In this document: piece by piece, positions 53,610 through 62,347 of the stretch
Layout of the letters: each line of letters starts with the position of its first letter
Position numbering within the stretch: position 1 is the stretch's first letter
From: Clostridia bacterium
GTDB taxonomy: Bacteria; Bacillota; Clostridia; Oscillospirales; Acutalibacteraceae
Assembly: GCA_017407995.1 (NCBI GenBank)
Contig: JAFQVM010000031.1
Coordinates: 1-64,000, forward strand
Direction: 5' to 3'
DNA: 64,000 nucleotides
Position numbers and translations under genes: made by a program
Notes under the pieces: model-generated
Databases searched by the model: none
What the model saw: only the letters and a program-made list of their open reading frames with translations
What the model was told of the DNA's origin: nothing

Positions 53610-53638
53610 TTGACTTTTATATCTCTTTGGAGTACAAT
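53610..53638 (+). promoter_or_regulatory. Promoter of the 53827 transporter gene
   Basis: TTGACT (53610-53615), exact 17-bp spacer, TACAAT (53633-53638). Transcription should start near 53645, giving a leader of about 180 nt. Confidence 0.75.
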
Positions 53639-53644
53639 TATCAG

Positions 53645-53826
53645 CGGTCCAAAATAAGTGGTGGAGTCTGTCATAGAATACCGTGTATTCTATTTGTTGT
53701 GGGCTGTAATTTAGATTGGCATTAGAGCATTTCTTGTTCCGTATGTTTATCCGAATTTCAGGCAGAATCCGCTTTCGGGTTCTGCCTTTTTTACAGACAC
53801 TAAAAAAATTTACAGGAGAAAGAGAT
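53645..53826 (+). promoter_or_regulatory. Leader with terminator/antiterminator, possible riboswitch or attenuator
   Basis: The leader holds a stem-loop with T-run (GGCAGAATCCG with CGGGTTCTGCC at 53761-53786, then TTTTTT at 53787-53792), 34 bp before the start codon. Upstream, GGAGTCTGTC at 53663-53672 can pair with the terminator's 5' arm GGCAGAATCC at 9 of 10 positions (one a G-U), giving a competing antiterminator. Between them is a hairpin ATAGAATAC/GTATTCTAT at 53673-53693. Class not recognised. Confidence 0.65.
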
Positions 53827-55200
53827 ATGAGTCCTATTACAATCACTGCACTTGTCATTTTTGCGATAACCTATATCATAATGATGGCATTTCAGAAAAT
53901 CAGGCCCTATGTCGCTGTAGGTTCAGCAGTAATCTTTATTGCGTTGGGAATCATCGCATCAGTTAATCCGACCGCTTTCGGAGAAGGATTCTTCGCACTT
54001 GAAAACGGAGGCTATTCTTACGGTTTTACAGATGCGTTGAGTGAAATCGACTGGAACGTTATAATGATGATAGCAGGTACCATGGGTACTGTTTATCTGT
54101 TCATCGAATCAAAGATGCCCCAGTATATGTCCGACGTTCTTATCTCAAAGATGCCCAACATGAAGTGGGCTATCGTAGCTTTGTCTCTGTTTGCCGGCAT
54201 TGTTTCCGCTTTTATTGACAACGTTGCTACAGTTTTGATGATAGCTCCCGTTGCACTTGCATTCTGCAAAAAGCTAAATGTTTCACCCGTTTCATCTATA
54301 ATCTGTATCGCAATTTCATCAAACCTGCAGGGTGCTGCCACACTTGTAGGTGATACCACATCTATCCTCTTGGCAAAGCAAGCAAACCTTGACTTTTCAG
54401 ACTTCTTCGTAGATACCGGGAAACCCGGCATGTTCTGGGTAGTAGAAGCAGGAGCTCTTGCCAGCGCAGTAATACTTTTCTTCATGTTCCGCAAGCAGAA
54501 TGACAAAATCAGCTTTGAAGGTAGGACAAAGGTAGAGGACAAGTTCCCGACTTTCTTACTCCTCGGAACAGTCGTCTCCCTTATCGCTGTTTCATTCATT
54601 CCCTACAAGGATGCAGCAGCAGAAGGACAGTTTTACAAGCCCGACATAACAAACGGTATTATATGTATAGGATTCTTTGTTGTCGGAATCCTTCGTGAGC
54701 TTATCTTTAAAAAGAATACTAAAATCGTCAAAAACGCTTTTAAAGAAATCGACTACTATACCATAGTTCTTCTTACAGGTCTTTTTGTTATCATCGGCGG
54801 CGTTAAGAGCGCAGGAGTTATCGATGTTATCGGCAGCACAATTGCAAGCCTCGGTTCAGGCTCTGTCTTTGTGGTCTACACGATAATCGTTTGGATGTCA
54901 GTTCTTCTTTCAGCATTCATTGATAATATTCCCTACACCGCAACGATGCTCTCCATCGTTCCCGTTATCGCAATGGATATCGGCATTGACCCGAAACTCC
55001 TCTACTACGGTCTGCTTTGCGGTGCAACCTTGGGCGGAAACCTCACCCCCATCGGCGCCAGCGCAAACATCGCAGGCATCGGCATTCTCCGCAAAGAGGG
55101 CTACGAAGTCAAGAGCACTACTTTCATGAAATTCGGTATACCGTTTACCCTCGCAGCTGTAATTACAGGATACCTTCTTCTCTGGGTAATCTGGGGATAA
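53827..55200 (+). CDS. ArsB/NhaD/SLC13-superfamily ion transporter
   Basis: 457 residues from the ATG at 53827 after AGGAG. About 11-12 hydrophobic helices are visible, with the superfamily hairpins SAFIDNVATVLMIAPVALAF and SAFIDNIPYTATMLSIVPVI, one in each half, and CGATLGGNLTPIGASANIAG at the C-terminal end. The repeated FIDN(V/I) motif is typical of NhaD/ArsB-like Na+ or anion transporters, so a cation or anion exchange role is likely. The attenuator-like leader suggests ligand- or ion-dependent control. Confidence 0.9.
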   Translation: MSPITITALVIFAITYIIMMAFQKIRPYVAVGSAVIFIALGIIASVNPTAFGEGFFALENGGYSYGFTDALSEIDWNVIMMIAGTMGTVYLFIESKMPQYMSDVLISKMPNMKWAIVALSLFAGIVSAFIDNVATVLMIAPVALAFCKKLNVSPVSSIICIAISSNLQGAATLVGDTTSILLAKQANLDFSDFFVDTGKPGMFWVVEAGALASAVILFFMFRKQNDKISFEGRTKVEDKFPTFLLLGTVVSLIAVSFIPYKDAAAEGQFYKPDITNGIICIGFFVVGILRELIFKKNTKIVKNAFKEIDYYTIVLLTGLFVIIGGVKSAGVIDVIGSTIASLGSGSVFVVYTIIVWMSVLLSAFIDNIPYTATMLSIVPVIAMDIGIDPKLLYYGLLCGATLGGNLTPIGASANIAGIGILRKEGYEVKSTTFMKFGIPFTLAAVITGYLLLWVIWG

Positions 55201-55213
55201 AAAAGATTATTTT

Positions 55214-55241
55214 AAAGCCGAGCTTACAGCTCGGCTTTTTT
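55214..55241 (+). terminator. Terminator of the ion-transporter gene
   Basis: The stem AAAGCCGAGC/GCTCGGCTTT with loop TTACA is followed by TTTGTTTG. Confidence 0.9.
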
Positions 55242-55310
55242 GTTTGTGTTAAAAATTTAAAATCCGACAAACGCACACCTTTTCTCACCAAAAAAATTTA
55301 ATAAAAAAGC

Positions 55311-55338
55311 TTGACATTTGAAAAAAGAGTACTATAAT
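55311..55338 (+). promoter_or_regulatory. Promoter of the ABC transporter operon
   Basis: TTGACA (55311-55316), 16-bp spacer, TATAAT (55333-55338). No T-box or known riboswitch was seen between here and the start at 55398. Confidence 0.85.
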
Positions 55339-55397
55339 AAAAATAACACTTTATCGCTTTTATGTGGTAAATCAATAAATTATTGAAGGTGATTTCC

Positions 55398-56366
55398 TTG
55401 AAAACCGCAAAAAAAGTTCTTGCAATTTTTGTTGCAGCCATCATGGTATGCACAATGTTCGCAGGCTGCACAGATAAAGGTGCAGATTCAAAAGTTTATA
55501 ACGTAGGTATTGTTCAGCTCGTTGAGCATGACGCTTTGGATGCTGCGACAGAGGGCTTTATGAAAGCTCTTAAAGATATCCTGGGCGAAGACGCTGTCAA
55601 GTTCGACCTTCAGAACGGTCAGAATGACAGCCCGACATGCGCAACAATCGCAAACCAGTTTGTTGCAAACGGCGTTGACCTCATCATGGCAAATGCAACC
55701 CCTGCTCTTCAGGCAGCTGTTGCTGCGACCGCTGATATTCCTATTCTCGGCACATCCGTAACCGAATACGGCGTTGCTCTTGATATTGATAACTTTACAG
55801 GCACTGTCGGCGGCAACGTTTCGGGAACATCAGACCTTGCTCCCCTTGATGAGCAGGCTGCAATGATTACCGAATGGTTCCCCGAAACAAAGACTGTAGG
55901 TCTTCTTTACTGCTCTGCAGAGCCCAACAGCCTCTATCAGGTAAATAAGGTTGCTGAGTACCTCAAGAAAGACGGTGTTGCAAGCAAGATGTATCCGTTC
56001 GCAGATTCAAACGACCTTGCTGCTGTTTGTCAGAACGCTGCTAATGCAAGTGACGTTATCTATGTTCCCACTGATAACACCGTTGCTTCAAACACCGGTA
56101 TAATTGACAACATCTGCCGTCCTGCAGGCGTTCCCATTATCGCAGGTGAATCAGGCATTTGCTCAGGCTGCGGCGTTGCTACTCTTTCAATCAGCTACTA
56201 TGACCTTGGCTACACAACAGGCGAAATGGCAGCTAAGATTCTTAAAGGCGAAGCAGATATTTCCACTATGCCAATTGAATATACAACAGCTGTTAAAAAG
56301 TATAATGCAACTATCTGTGCAGACCTTGAGCTTACCCCTCCTGAGGGATATGAAGCAATTTCCTAA
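55398..56366 (+). CDS. ABC transporter substrate-binding lipoprotein (TrpX-like)
   Basis: 322 residues from the TTG at 55398, which has GAAGGTGA 5 nt upstream; an in-frame TTG (55383) and a GTG (55389) lie before or inside that site. Signal peptide with lipobox FAGC. The ABC_sub_bind family is visible as VGIVQLVEHDALDAATEGFM, NGVDLIMANATPALQAAVAA, PILGTSVTEYGVA, GLLYCSAEPNS, and IYVPTDNTVASNT. The family includes the tryptophan-binding TrpX. The ligand here is probably an aromatic amino acid or purine-like compound, but is not proven. Confidence 0.92.
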   Translation: MKTAKKVLAIFVAAIMVCTMFAGCTDKGADSKVYNVGIVQLVEHDALDAATEGFMKALKDILGEDAVKFDLQNGQNDSPTCATIANQFVANGVDLIMANATPALQAAVAATADIPILGTSVTEYGVALDIDNFTGTVGGNVSGTSDLAPLDEQAAMITEWFPETKTVGLLYCSAEPNSLYQVNKVAEYLKKDGVASKMYPFADSNDLAAVCQNAANASDVIYVPTDNTVASNTGIIDNICRPAGVPIIAGESGICSGCGVATLSISYYDLGYTTGEMAAKILKGEADISTMPIEYTTAVKKYNATICADLELTPPEGYEAIS

Positions 56367-56392
56367 CTTGATTACACTTATTTTTTGAATAT

Positions 56393-56420
56393 CAAGGGAG
56401 AATAAATGCGTTCTCCCTTG
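56393..56420 (+). terminator. Hairpin between the binding-protein and permease genes
   Basis: The 10-bp stem CAAGGGAGAA/TTCTCCCTTG with an 8-nt loop is followed by TATTTCATTTTT. Such intercistronic hairpins give more binding protein than permease. Confidence 0.7.
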
Positions 56421-56520
56421 TATTTCATTTTTGGATTTGTTAGTATTTTAAAGACGGAAAACAGAAAACTTTATTTTACAGAAATTTCCGTCACTCTATC
56501 ACAACCTTTCGGAGGAACTT

Positions 56521-57474
56521 ATGGAAATTCTGGCGTTTTTTGAGAAGATACTAAACGCTCTGCCCGGAGCCTGTTCGCAGGGTTTGATTTGGGGCGTTAT
56601 GGCTATCGGACTATTTATTACTTATCGAATTCTTGACGTTGCAGATTTGACAGTTGACGGCTCTTTTGCAACCGGCGGCGCCGTATGCGTTATGTTTTTG
56701 CTTAACGGCCACAATGTCTGGTTTTCGATTTTTATGGCATTCATAGCAGGTCTTGTTGCCGGTGCGGTTACCGGACTTCTTCACACTTTTATGGGTATCC
56801 CCGCTATCCTTGCGGGAATTTTAACCCAGTTAGGTCTTTATTCGGTAAACCTGAAGATTATGGGCAAAGCAAACCAGGCAGTAAATGTAAACAAAACCGA
56901 CCTGCTCGTATCCCTGCGCTGGGTAAGAGACTTTGCCATAAACAACCCGATTATTATGGTCTCTGTAATTATCGCTGTGCTGATTGCGATTCTATATTGG
57001 TTCTTTGGAACCGAAATGGGCTGCGGAATAAGGGCAACAGGCGCAAACCTCAACATGAGCCGTGCCCAAGGCATAAATACAAACTTCAACAAAGTTATCG
57101 GAATAATGCTTTCCAATGCACTTGTTGCTGTTTCAGGCGCTCTGCTTTCGCAGTATCAGGGCTTTGCTGATGTCAATATGGGCAGAGGTGCAATTGTTAT
57201 CGGTCTTGCGGCCGTAATTATAGGTGAAGCGATTTTTGGTAAGATATTCAAAAACTTTGCTCTTCGTCTGCTTTCTGTAGCACTTGGTGCCGTTATATAT
57301 TACATAGTGGTTCAAACCGTTATTTCAATGGGTCTTGATGCAAATCTACTCAAACTTCTTTCGGCCTGTATTGTTGCGATTTTCCTTGCCGTTCCCCACT
57401 GGAAGAAACAGATAGCCGCAAAAAAAGTGGGAAAGATAAACTCAAACCCAAATGGAGGTGCCGAAAATGCTTGA
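56521..57474 (+). CDS. ABC transporter permease (TrpY-like)
   Basis: 317 residues with about eight hydrophobic helices, including GLIWGVMAIGLFITYRI, VADLTVDGSFATGGAVCVMF, SIFMAFIAGLVAGAVTGLL and GCGIRATGANLNMSRAQGIN. The permease belongs to the branched-chain amino-acid-type (BPD_transp_2) group that partners with ABC_sub_bind proteins. GGAGG precedes the ATG. It overlaps the next gene by 8 bp, so they are coupled. Confidence 0.92.
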   Translation: MEILAFFEKILNALPGACSQGLIWGVMAIGLFITYRILDVADLTVDGSFATGGAVCVMFLLNGHNVWFSIFMAFIAGLVAGAVTGLLHTFMGIPAILAGILTQLGLYSVNLKIMGKANQAVNVNKTDLLVSLRWVRDFAINNPIIMVSVIIAVLIAILYWFFGTEMGCGIRATGANLNMSRAQGINTNFNKVIGIMLSNALVAVSGALLSQYQGFADVNMGRGAIVIGLAAVIIGEAIFGKIFKNFALRLLSVALGAVIYYIVVQTVISMGLDANLLKLLSACIVAIFLAVPHWKKQIAAKKVGKINSNPNGGAENA

Positions 57475-58264
57475 AGTAAAGGGTGTATTTAAAACTTTTA
57501 ACCCCGGAACAATTAATGAAAAAAGAGCGCTTAACGGCATTAATCTTACGCTCAACGAGGGTGATTTCGTAACGGTTATCGGCGGTAACGGCGCAGGTAA
57601 ATCGACACTTCTTAACATGGTCGCAGGCGTTTATCCTGTTGACTGCGGTACTATAAAGATTGACGGAATTGATGTAACAAGACTTGCTGAATACAAGCGA
57701 GCAAAATACCTTGGCAGGGTTTTCCAGGACCCGATGAACGGAACCGCCGCCAATATGCAGATTGACGAAAATTTGGCTCTCGCTAACCGCAGAGGAACTT
57801 TCCGTTCCCTTAAACCCGGAATAACAAAGAAGGAAAGAGAATCCTATAAAGAGCTTCTTAAAACTCTCGACCTTGGTCTTGAAACAAGACTTACATCTAA
57901 AGTAGGCCTCCTTTCCGGCGGTCAGCGTCAAGCGTTGACCCTGCTCATGGCAACTCTAAAAAAGCCGAAGCTTTTACTGCTCGATGAGCACACCGCCGCT
58001 CTCGACCCAAAAACAGCGGCAAAGGTTCTTGAGATAACTGAGGATATAGTCAGCAAAAATAACCTTACAACAATCATGATAACTCATAATATGACAGACG
58101 CTATCAAAACCGGCAACCGTCTGATTATGATGAATAACGGCAGAATCGTTTTTGATGTCTCCGGCGAAGAAAAGAAAAATCTTACCACTGCTGACTTGCT
58201 TCAAAAATTCAAGATGTCAACAGGTCATGAACTTGATAATGACAGAATGTTTCTTTCCGAATAA
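57467..58264 (+). CDS. ABC transporter ATP-binding protein (TrpZ-like)
   Basis: 265 residues from the ATG at 57467 (GGAGG 8 nt before). Walker A is IGGNGAGKSTLLN, the Q-loop region is FQDPMNGT, the ABC signature is LLSGGQRQALTLLMA, Walker B is LLLLDEHTAALDP, and the H-loop is TITHNMTDAI-like (IMITHNMTDAIKTG). It drives the transporter of the two preceding genes. Confidence 0.94.
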   Translation: MLEVKGVFKTFNPGTINEKRALNGINLTLNEGDFVTVIGGNGAGKSTLLNMVAGVYPVDCGTIKIDGIDVTRLAEYKRAKYLGRVFQDPMNGTAANMQIDENLALANRRGTFRSLKPGITKKERESYKELLKTLDLGLETRLTSKVGLLSGGQRQALTLLMATLKKPKLLLLDEHTAALDPKTAAKVLEITEDIVSKNNLTTIMITHNMTDAIKTGNRLIMMNNGRIVFDVSGEEKKNLTTADLLQKFKMSTGHELDNDRMFLSE

Positions 58265-58266
58265 CA

Positions 58267-58298
58267 AAAAGGTGCAGGCTTTGAGACCTGCACCTTTT
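58267..58298 (+). terminator. Terminator of the ABC transporter operon
   Basis: The perfect 12-bp stem AAAAGGTGCAGG/CCTGCACCTTTT lies right after the stop codon. Confidence 0.85.
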
Positions 58299-58382
58299 CA
58301 TATTGTGATTAAACCTTAGAAACATAATTGTCTGCCAAATAGTTCTTTGTGTATTTTTATGTTTTATTGTGCAAATCAGGTG

Positions 58383-58411
58383 TCGACAAGCAAGTGAAAA
58401 TATGGTACACT
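58383..58411 (+). promoter_or_regulatory. Possible promoter of the 58451 gene
   Basis: TCGACA (58383-58388), exact 17-bp spacer, TACACT (58406-58411). Confidence 0.5.
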
Positions 58412-58450
58412 GTCAACATTGTAAAATATTTCAAGAAAGAGGGCAAACAC

Positions 58451-60625
58451 ATGAAAAAACCTACACTCCATTTTGGAGAATTCAAGCAGTACGACAAAAC
58501 TTTCATCACAGAAGAAAACGGCATAGACGCTGGAAATGTGCTGTCCGTTGCTTTTGAGGGTGAAGCTCTTTATATTGCTCAACCCGACTGTCTTGTTGAA
58601 TATACTGACGGTAAAACAAAAAAGATTGCCGCAAAGGTATCAAAGCTTTTCTCAAGAAACGGCAGACTTTTTGCCGCAGTTAAAAATTCTCTTGCTGAAA
58701 TTAAAAAGGGCAAACTCAAGAAAATTGCAGACTTTGATTCCCCTGTTGTCGATATCTCTGTAGCTCTTGACAAATCAGTCTGGCTTATTACAGAAACTGA
58801 ACTTTTCCTCATGGAGAACGATGAGTTCAAAAAGATAGTAAGTCTTCCCGAAGAAACAGTCTGCCTTGCGGCTCTTGACAATAAATCCAAGTACGGTGAG
58901 ACCGTGTATATCGGTTCTAAAGTCGAGGGGCTTTTGTCAATGAAGGGCAAGCGCCGCCATTGGGCAGAGCTTATCCCTGAGGTTACAGGTGTTTTGAGTC
59001 AGAAAATCAATTGTATTGCAATTGACGCTTTAGGTCATCTGTGGGTTGGCTCCGACGAAGGACTCAACATCTATGACGGCAGAAACTACTGGTTCAACGG
59101 CAATGACTTCTACTCTGTTCCCGACGGTTCATTCAACGATATGTTCTTTGCTGCTGACGGCAAAAAATACTTTGCAACAAACACAGGTGTTATCACCCTT
59201 ATCGAAGGTAAAATTTCATATTTTTCATATGGCGTCTGGCTTATGCATCCCACAGTCACAAAGATTGCGGTATCTGACAGCGGCACAATAGCAGCAGTTA
59301 CACCCAGAGGCATCAGCCTCATCACCTCGAAGTACATGACTCTCGAGGAGAAGGCAAACCACTTTGATGAACTTGCGGATAAATACTATGTCAGAAATGA
59401 AGGCTATCAGGTTTCCAGAACGCTTCGCAAATACGGTGATATGGATTCCGGTTGGCTTCCCAACTCAGATAACGACGGACTCTTTACAGGTCTTTACTGT
59501 GCAAGTCAGTGTTTCCGTTACAAGGCAACAGGTGACGAAAAGGCAAAATCCAACGCAAAAAGAGCTGTTGAGGCTATGATAAAGCTCACCGAAATCACAG
59601 GCAAACCCGGATTTACGGCAAGAGCAACAAGATACTCTCATGAAGAGAATTTCGGTACAGAGAGCAGAGAAGAATGGCATTATTGCGAAAACAACCCCGA
59701 CTGCGAATGGCTTGGCGAAACATCGAGCGATGAAATGACCGGCCACTATTTCGCATACGGAATTTACTATGACCTTGTTGCAGACAAAGAGGAAAAGAAG
59801 AAAATAGCAAAGGTCGTAAAGACAATCACGGACCACATTCTTGAAAACAATTTCCACCTCACCGATGTTGACGGCGTCCCCACCACATGGGCAAACTGGG
59901 AACCCGACCTTCTCAACAATGACGACAGATGGTTCTACGAGAGAGGAACCAATTCACTTGAAATACTTTCTTTCCTCAAAACCACCTACCACGTCACAGG
60001 CGATGAAAAGTACAACGAAGTCTTTGACATGCTTATAAAGAAGCATCACTATGCTATGAACTGCATACAGTACAAGTTCGAGGATGCTCACGTTGCACAC
60101 ATCGATGACCAGCTCGACTTTATAAACATCTATCCCCTCCTTGTTTATACAGCTGATGAGTCTCACAAGGAAATTTTCAAGATGGGACTTACTCATCACT
60201 GGGCATACGAAAGAGTTGAGCGTTCACCGCTGTTCAACATCATCTACGGTGCGTTGACGAGCAACAACTGTGACATTGAAAACGCAGCAAAGTCCCTTGC
60301 AGAGATGAATCTCGACCTTGTAAGATGGCCTGTTTATAACAGCTACAGAAAAGATATCGTATGGGATACAGAGCAGGAGGAGCTTGGTGTTCCCGCACAG
60401 CTCAAGTACCCTGTCGAGTACTCTTCAAGAGTTCTTGTTCACTACGACGGCAATCAGTTTGTATGCGATTCAGGTGTTGAAGAGTTCGTAGACATAAACA
60501 GCAAAACGGTAAACCGTACTGTAACTCTTCCCGGTGCCGAAGCTACCGGCATGAGAGCAATGATGCCTTACATCTACCTCCTTCCATACTGGATGGGCAG
60601 ATATCACGAGCTTTTAGGTGACTAA
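58451..60625 (+). CDS. Cytoplasmic beta-propeller plus alpha/alpha-toroid protein, unknown function
   Basis: 724 residues from the ATG at 58451, chosen because AAAGAGGG lies upstream and earlier codons lack a site. No signal peptide or membrane helix is seen. Residues about 1-300 have propeller-like repeats (AIDALGHLWVGSDEGLNIYD, DKSVWLITETELFLM, DGKKYFATNTGVITLIEGK). Residues about 310-724 look like an all-helical toroid typical of sugar-active enzymes: SGWLPNSDNDGLFTGLYCA, TSSDEMTGHYFAYGIYYDL, TWANWEPDLLNNDDRWFYER, LPYWMGRYHELLG. Family not recognised. The operon with rpe and rbsK suggests sugar metabolism. Confidence 0.75.
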   Translation: MKKPTLHFGEFKQYDKTFITEENGIDAGNVLSVAFEGEALYIAQPDCLVEYTDGKTKKIAAKVSKLFSRNGRLFAAVKNSLAEIKKGKLKKIADFDSPVVDISVALDKSVWLITETELFLMENDEFKKIVSLPEETVCLAALDNKSKYGETVYIGSKVEGLLSMKGKRRHWAELIPEVTGVLSQKINCIAIDALGHLWVGSDEGLNIYDGRNYWFNGNDFYSVPDGSFNDMFFAADGKKYFATNTGVITLIEGKISYFSYGVWLMHPTVTKIAVSDSGTIAAVTPRGISLITSKYMTLEEKANHFDELADKYYVRNEGYQVSRTLRKYGDMDSGWLPNSDNDGLFTGLYCASQCFRYKATGDEKAKSNAKRAVEAMIKLTEITGKPGFTARATRYSHEENFGTESREEWHYCENNPDCEWLGETSSDEMTGHYFAYGIYYDLVADKEEKKKIAKVVKTITDHILENNFHLTDVDGVPTTWANWEPDLLNNDDRWFYERGTNSLEILSFLKTTYHVTGDEKYNEVFDMLIKKHHYAMNCIQYKFEDAHVAHIDDQLDFINIYPLLVYTADESHKEIFKMGLTHHWAYERVERSPLFNIIYGALTSNNCDIENAAKSLAEMNLDLVRWPVYNSYRKDIVWDTEQEELGVPAQLKYPVEYSSRVLVHYDGNQFVCDSGVEEFVDINSKTVNRTVTLPGAEATGMRAMMPYIYLLPYWMGRYHELLGD

Positions 60626-60675
60626 AAATTTGTAACACGTAATTCTTTTCAGTCTTATACAAGGAGTAATTGATA

Positions 60676-61338
60676 ATGGATAAACTTCTGTCTGCCTCCG
60701 TAATGTGTGCAGACTTGACAAGACTGCAGGACTCAATTTTCGAACTTGAAAATGCAGGTGTTGATTATTTACATATTGATATAATGGACGGCAGCTTTGT
60801 CCCGAATATCACTTTAGGCTTTGATTTAGTCAATGCTATCAAATCAATTGCAAGTATCCCCCTTGATGTTCATATGATGGTCAACGAACCGTCACGGTTT
60901 ATTGACAGGATGAATCTGGATGAGCGAGATTACCTGTGCGTACACTATGAAGCTGATATTCACGTTCAACGCACACTGGCGCAAATCCGTGATAAGGGAT
61001 GCAAAACAGGACTGGCTCTCAATCCTCAAACTCCGCTTGACAGTTTAGAATATCTTACCGATTATATCGATATGGCTCTTATCATGACTGTCAGCCCCGG
61101 ATTTGCAGGCCAGAAGCTCTTTGAAGGAGCGCAACGCAAAACGCAACAGGCACGTGAACTGTTGGACAAATGGGGATGTTCGCATATCCCCATTGAGGTT
61201 GATGGAAATATAAGCTTTGAAAACGGCAAAAAACTCAGCCGTTGCGGCGCTGATATTTTTGTTCTGGGAACAAGCAGCTTGTTTATAAAAGATAAAGAGA
61301 TGAAACAGTCTGTCCGAGATTTCCGTGCAGTGCTGTGA
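60676..61338 (+). CDS. rpe: Ribulose-phosphate 3-epimerase-family protein
   Basis: 220 residues from the ATG at 60676 with AAGGAG 9 nt upstream. A TIM barrel with LSASVMCADLTRLQDSI, DYLHIDIMDGSFVPNITLG, LDVHMMVNEPSRF, ALIMTVSPGFAGQKL and IEVDGNISFENG. It interconverts ribulose 5-phosphate and xylulose 5-phosphate, or, with VDGNIS in place of the common VDGGI, may favour allulose 6-phosphate (AlsE-like). The following ribokinase supports a rare pentose/hexose role (inference). Confidence 0.92.
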   Translation: MDKLLSASVMCADLTRLQDSIFELENAGVDYLHIDIMDGSFVPNITLGFDLVNAIKSIASIPLDVHMMVNEPSRFIDRMNLDERDYLCVHYEADIHVQRTLAQIRDKGCKTGLALNPQTPLDSLEYLTDYIDMALIMTVSPGFAGQKLFEGAQRKTQQARELLDKWGCSHIPIEVDGNISFENGKKLSRCGADIFVLGTSSLFIKDKEMKQSVRDFRAVL

Positions 61339-61355
61339 TGTTGCGGAGGATGCTT

Positions 61356-62267
61356 ATGTATAGTAATATTCACGCTGCAGTCGTGGGAAGCATCAATATG
61401 GATTTAATCCTCAATATGGAAAAAGTTCCTCAGGCAGGCGAGAATTTGTTAGGCACAAGTTATAGCTATGCAAACGGCGGCAAGGGTGCAAACCAAGCTA
61501 TCGGGCTGTCTCGGCTTGGTGCAGATACAAAATTAATAGGCAAAGTTGCAAATGATGCAAACGGCCAAAAACTTCTTCAAAATCTGCGTAATAATAATGT
61601 AGATGTCTCAGGCGTATCCTTAGCAGGGTCTCAGACAGGACTTGCGGCAATTATGCTTGACGGAGAGGGCAGAAACCGTATTGTTGTGTATGAGGGAGCC
61701 AATGCCGAAATAAACCCCGTCGAAGCGGCACAATGCATAAAAGATGAACTCGACCTTTTGCTTGTTCAGTTTGAAACCAGAGAAGAGGTAGTTGTTCAAT
61801 GTGTAAACCGTGCCATAGAGAAACAAATTATAACAGTCATAGACTGCGGCCCCGCCAAGCCCTTCGCTCTTGAAAAGATGCATGGAGCTACAATAATCAC
61901 CCCAAATGAAAGCGAAACAAAAATGTTAACGGGAATATTTCCGTCTGATGAAAATACTATTCTTGAGTCTTCAAAAGTCCTTATGGAAAGAAGTAAATCA
62001 AAATTTATTGTACTCAAGTTGGGAGACAGAGGCTGCTCTGTATGGGACGGAAAAGATTTGCGCATAATGTCCGCTTACCCCAGTAAGGTTGTTGACACCA
62101 CAGCAGCAGGAGATTGCTTTACAGCAGCTATGGCCTTGGAGTTCAAGCGCAGCGGCGACATCCATGCTGCTTGTGATATCGGTAATAAGGCCGGCAGTAT
62201 AGCCGTCAGCCGCATGGGTGCCGAAGCATCTATGCCTACAGTTAAAGAAATTTTAGATTTCGCATAA
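61356..62267 (+). CDS. rbsK: Ribokinase-family (PfkB) sugar kinase
   Basis: 303 residues from the ATG at 61356 (GGAGG 8 nt upstream). PfkB signatures: AVVGSINMDLILNMEKVPQA at the N-terminus, NGGKGANQAIGLSRLGAD near residue 38, the anion-hole/base motif VVDTTAAGDCFTAAMALEFK near 248 with the catalytic aspartate, and TPNESETKMLTG. Closest to ribokinase, which makes ribose 5-phosphate. Other pentoses are possible. Cotranscribed with rpe (17-bp gap). Confidence 0.9.
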   Translation: MYSNIHAAVVGSINMDLILNMEKVPQAGENLLGTSYSYANGGKGANQAIGLSRLGADTKLIGKVANDANGQKLLQNLRNNNVDVSGVSLAGSQTGLAAIMLDGEGRNRIVVYEGANAEINPVEAAQCIKDELDLLLVQFETREEVVVQCVNRAIEKQIITVIDCGPAKPFALEKMHGATIITPNESETKMLTGIFPSDENTILESSKVLMERSKSKFIVLKLGDRGCSVWDGKDLRIMSAYPSKVVDTTAAGDCFTAAMALEFKRSGDIHAACDIGNKAGSIAVSRMGAEASMPTVKEILDFA

Positions 62268-62276
62268 TTAATAGAC

Positions 62277-62313
62277 AACACCGCAGTTGAAAATATATCA
62301 ACTGCGGTGTTTT
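62277..62313 (+). terminator. Terminator of the propeller-rpe-rbsK operon
   Basis: A 13-bp stem ACACCGCAGTTGA/TCAACTGCGGTGT with loop AAATATA, then TTTATATA. Confidence 0.88.
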
Positions 62314-62347
62314 ATATATAAAAGTCAAAATGCGATGCTATATATGT

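Noticed and set aside
55201-55397. T-box or riboswitch upstream of the TrpXYZ-like operon
   Set aside because: Such leaders are known upstream of trpXYZ in Firmicutes, but here only a terminator of the previous gene and a standard promoter lie in the gap.
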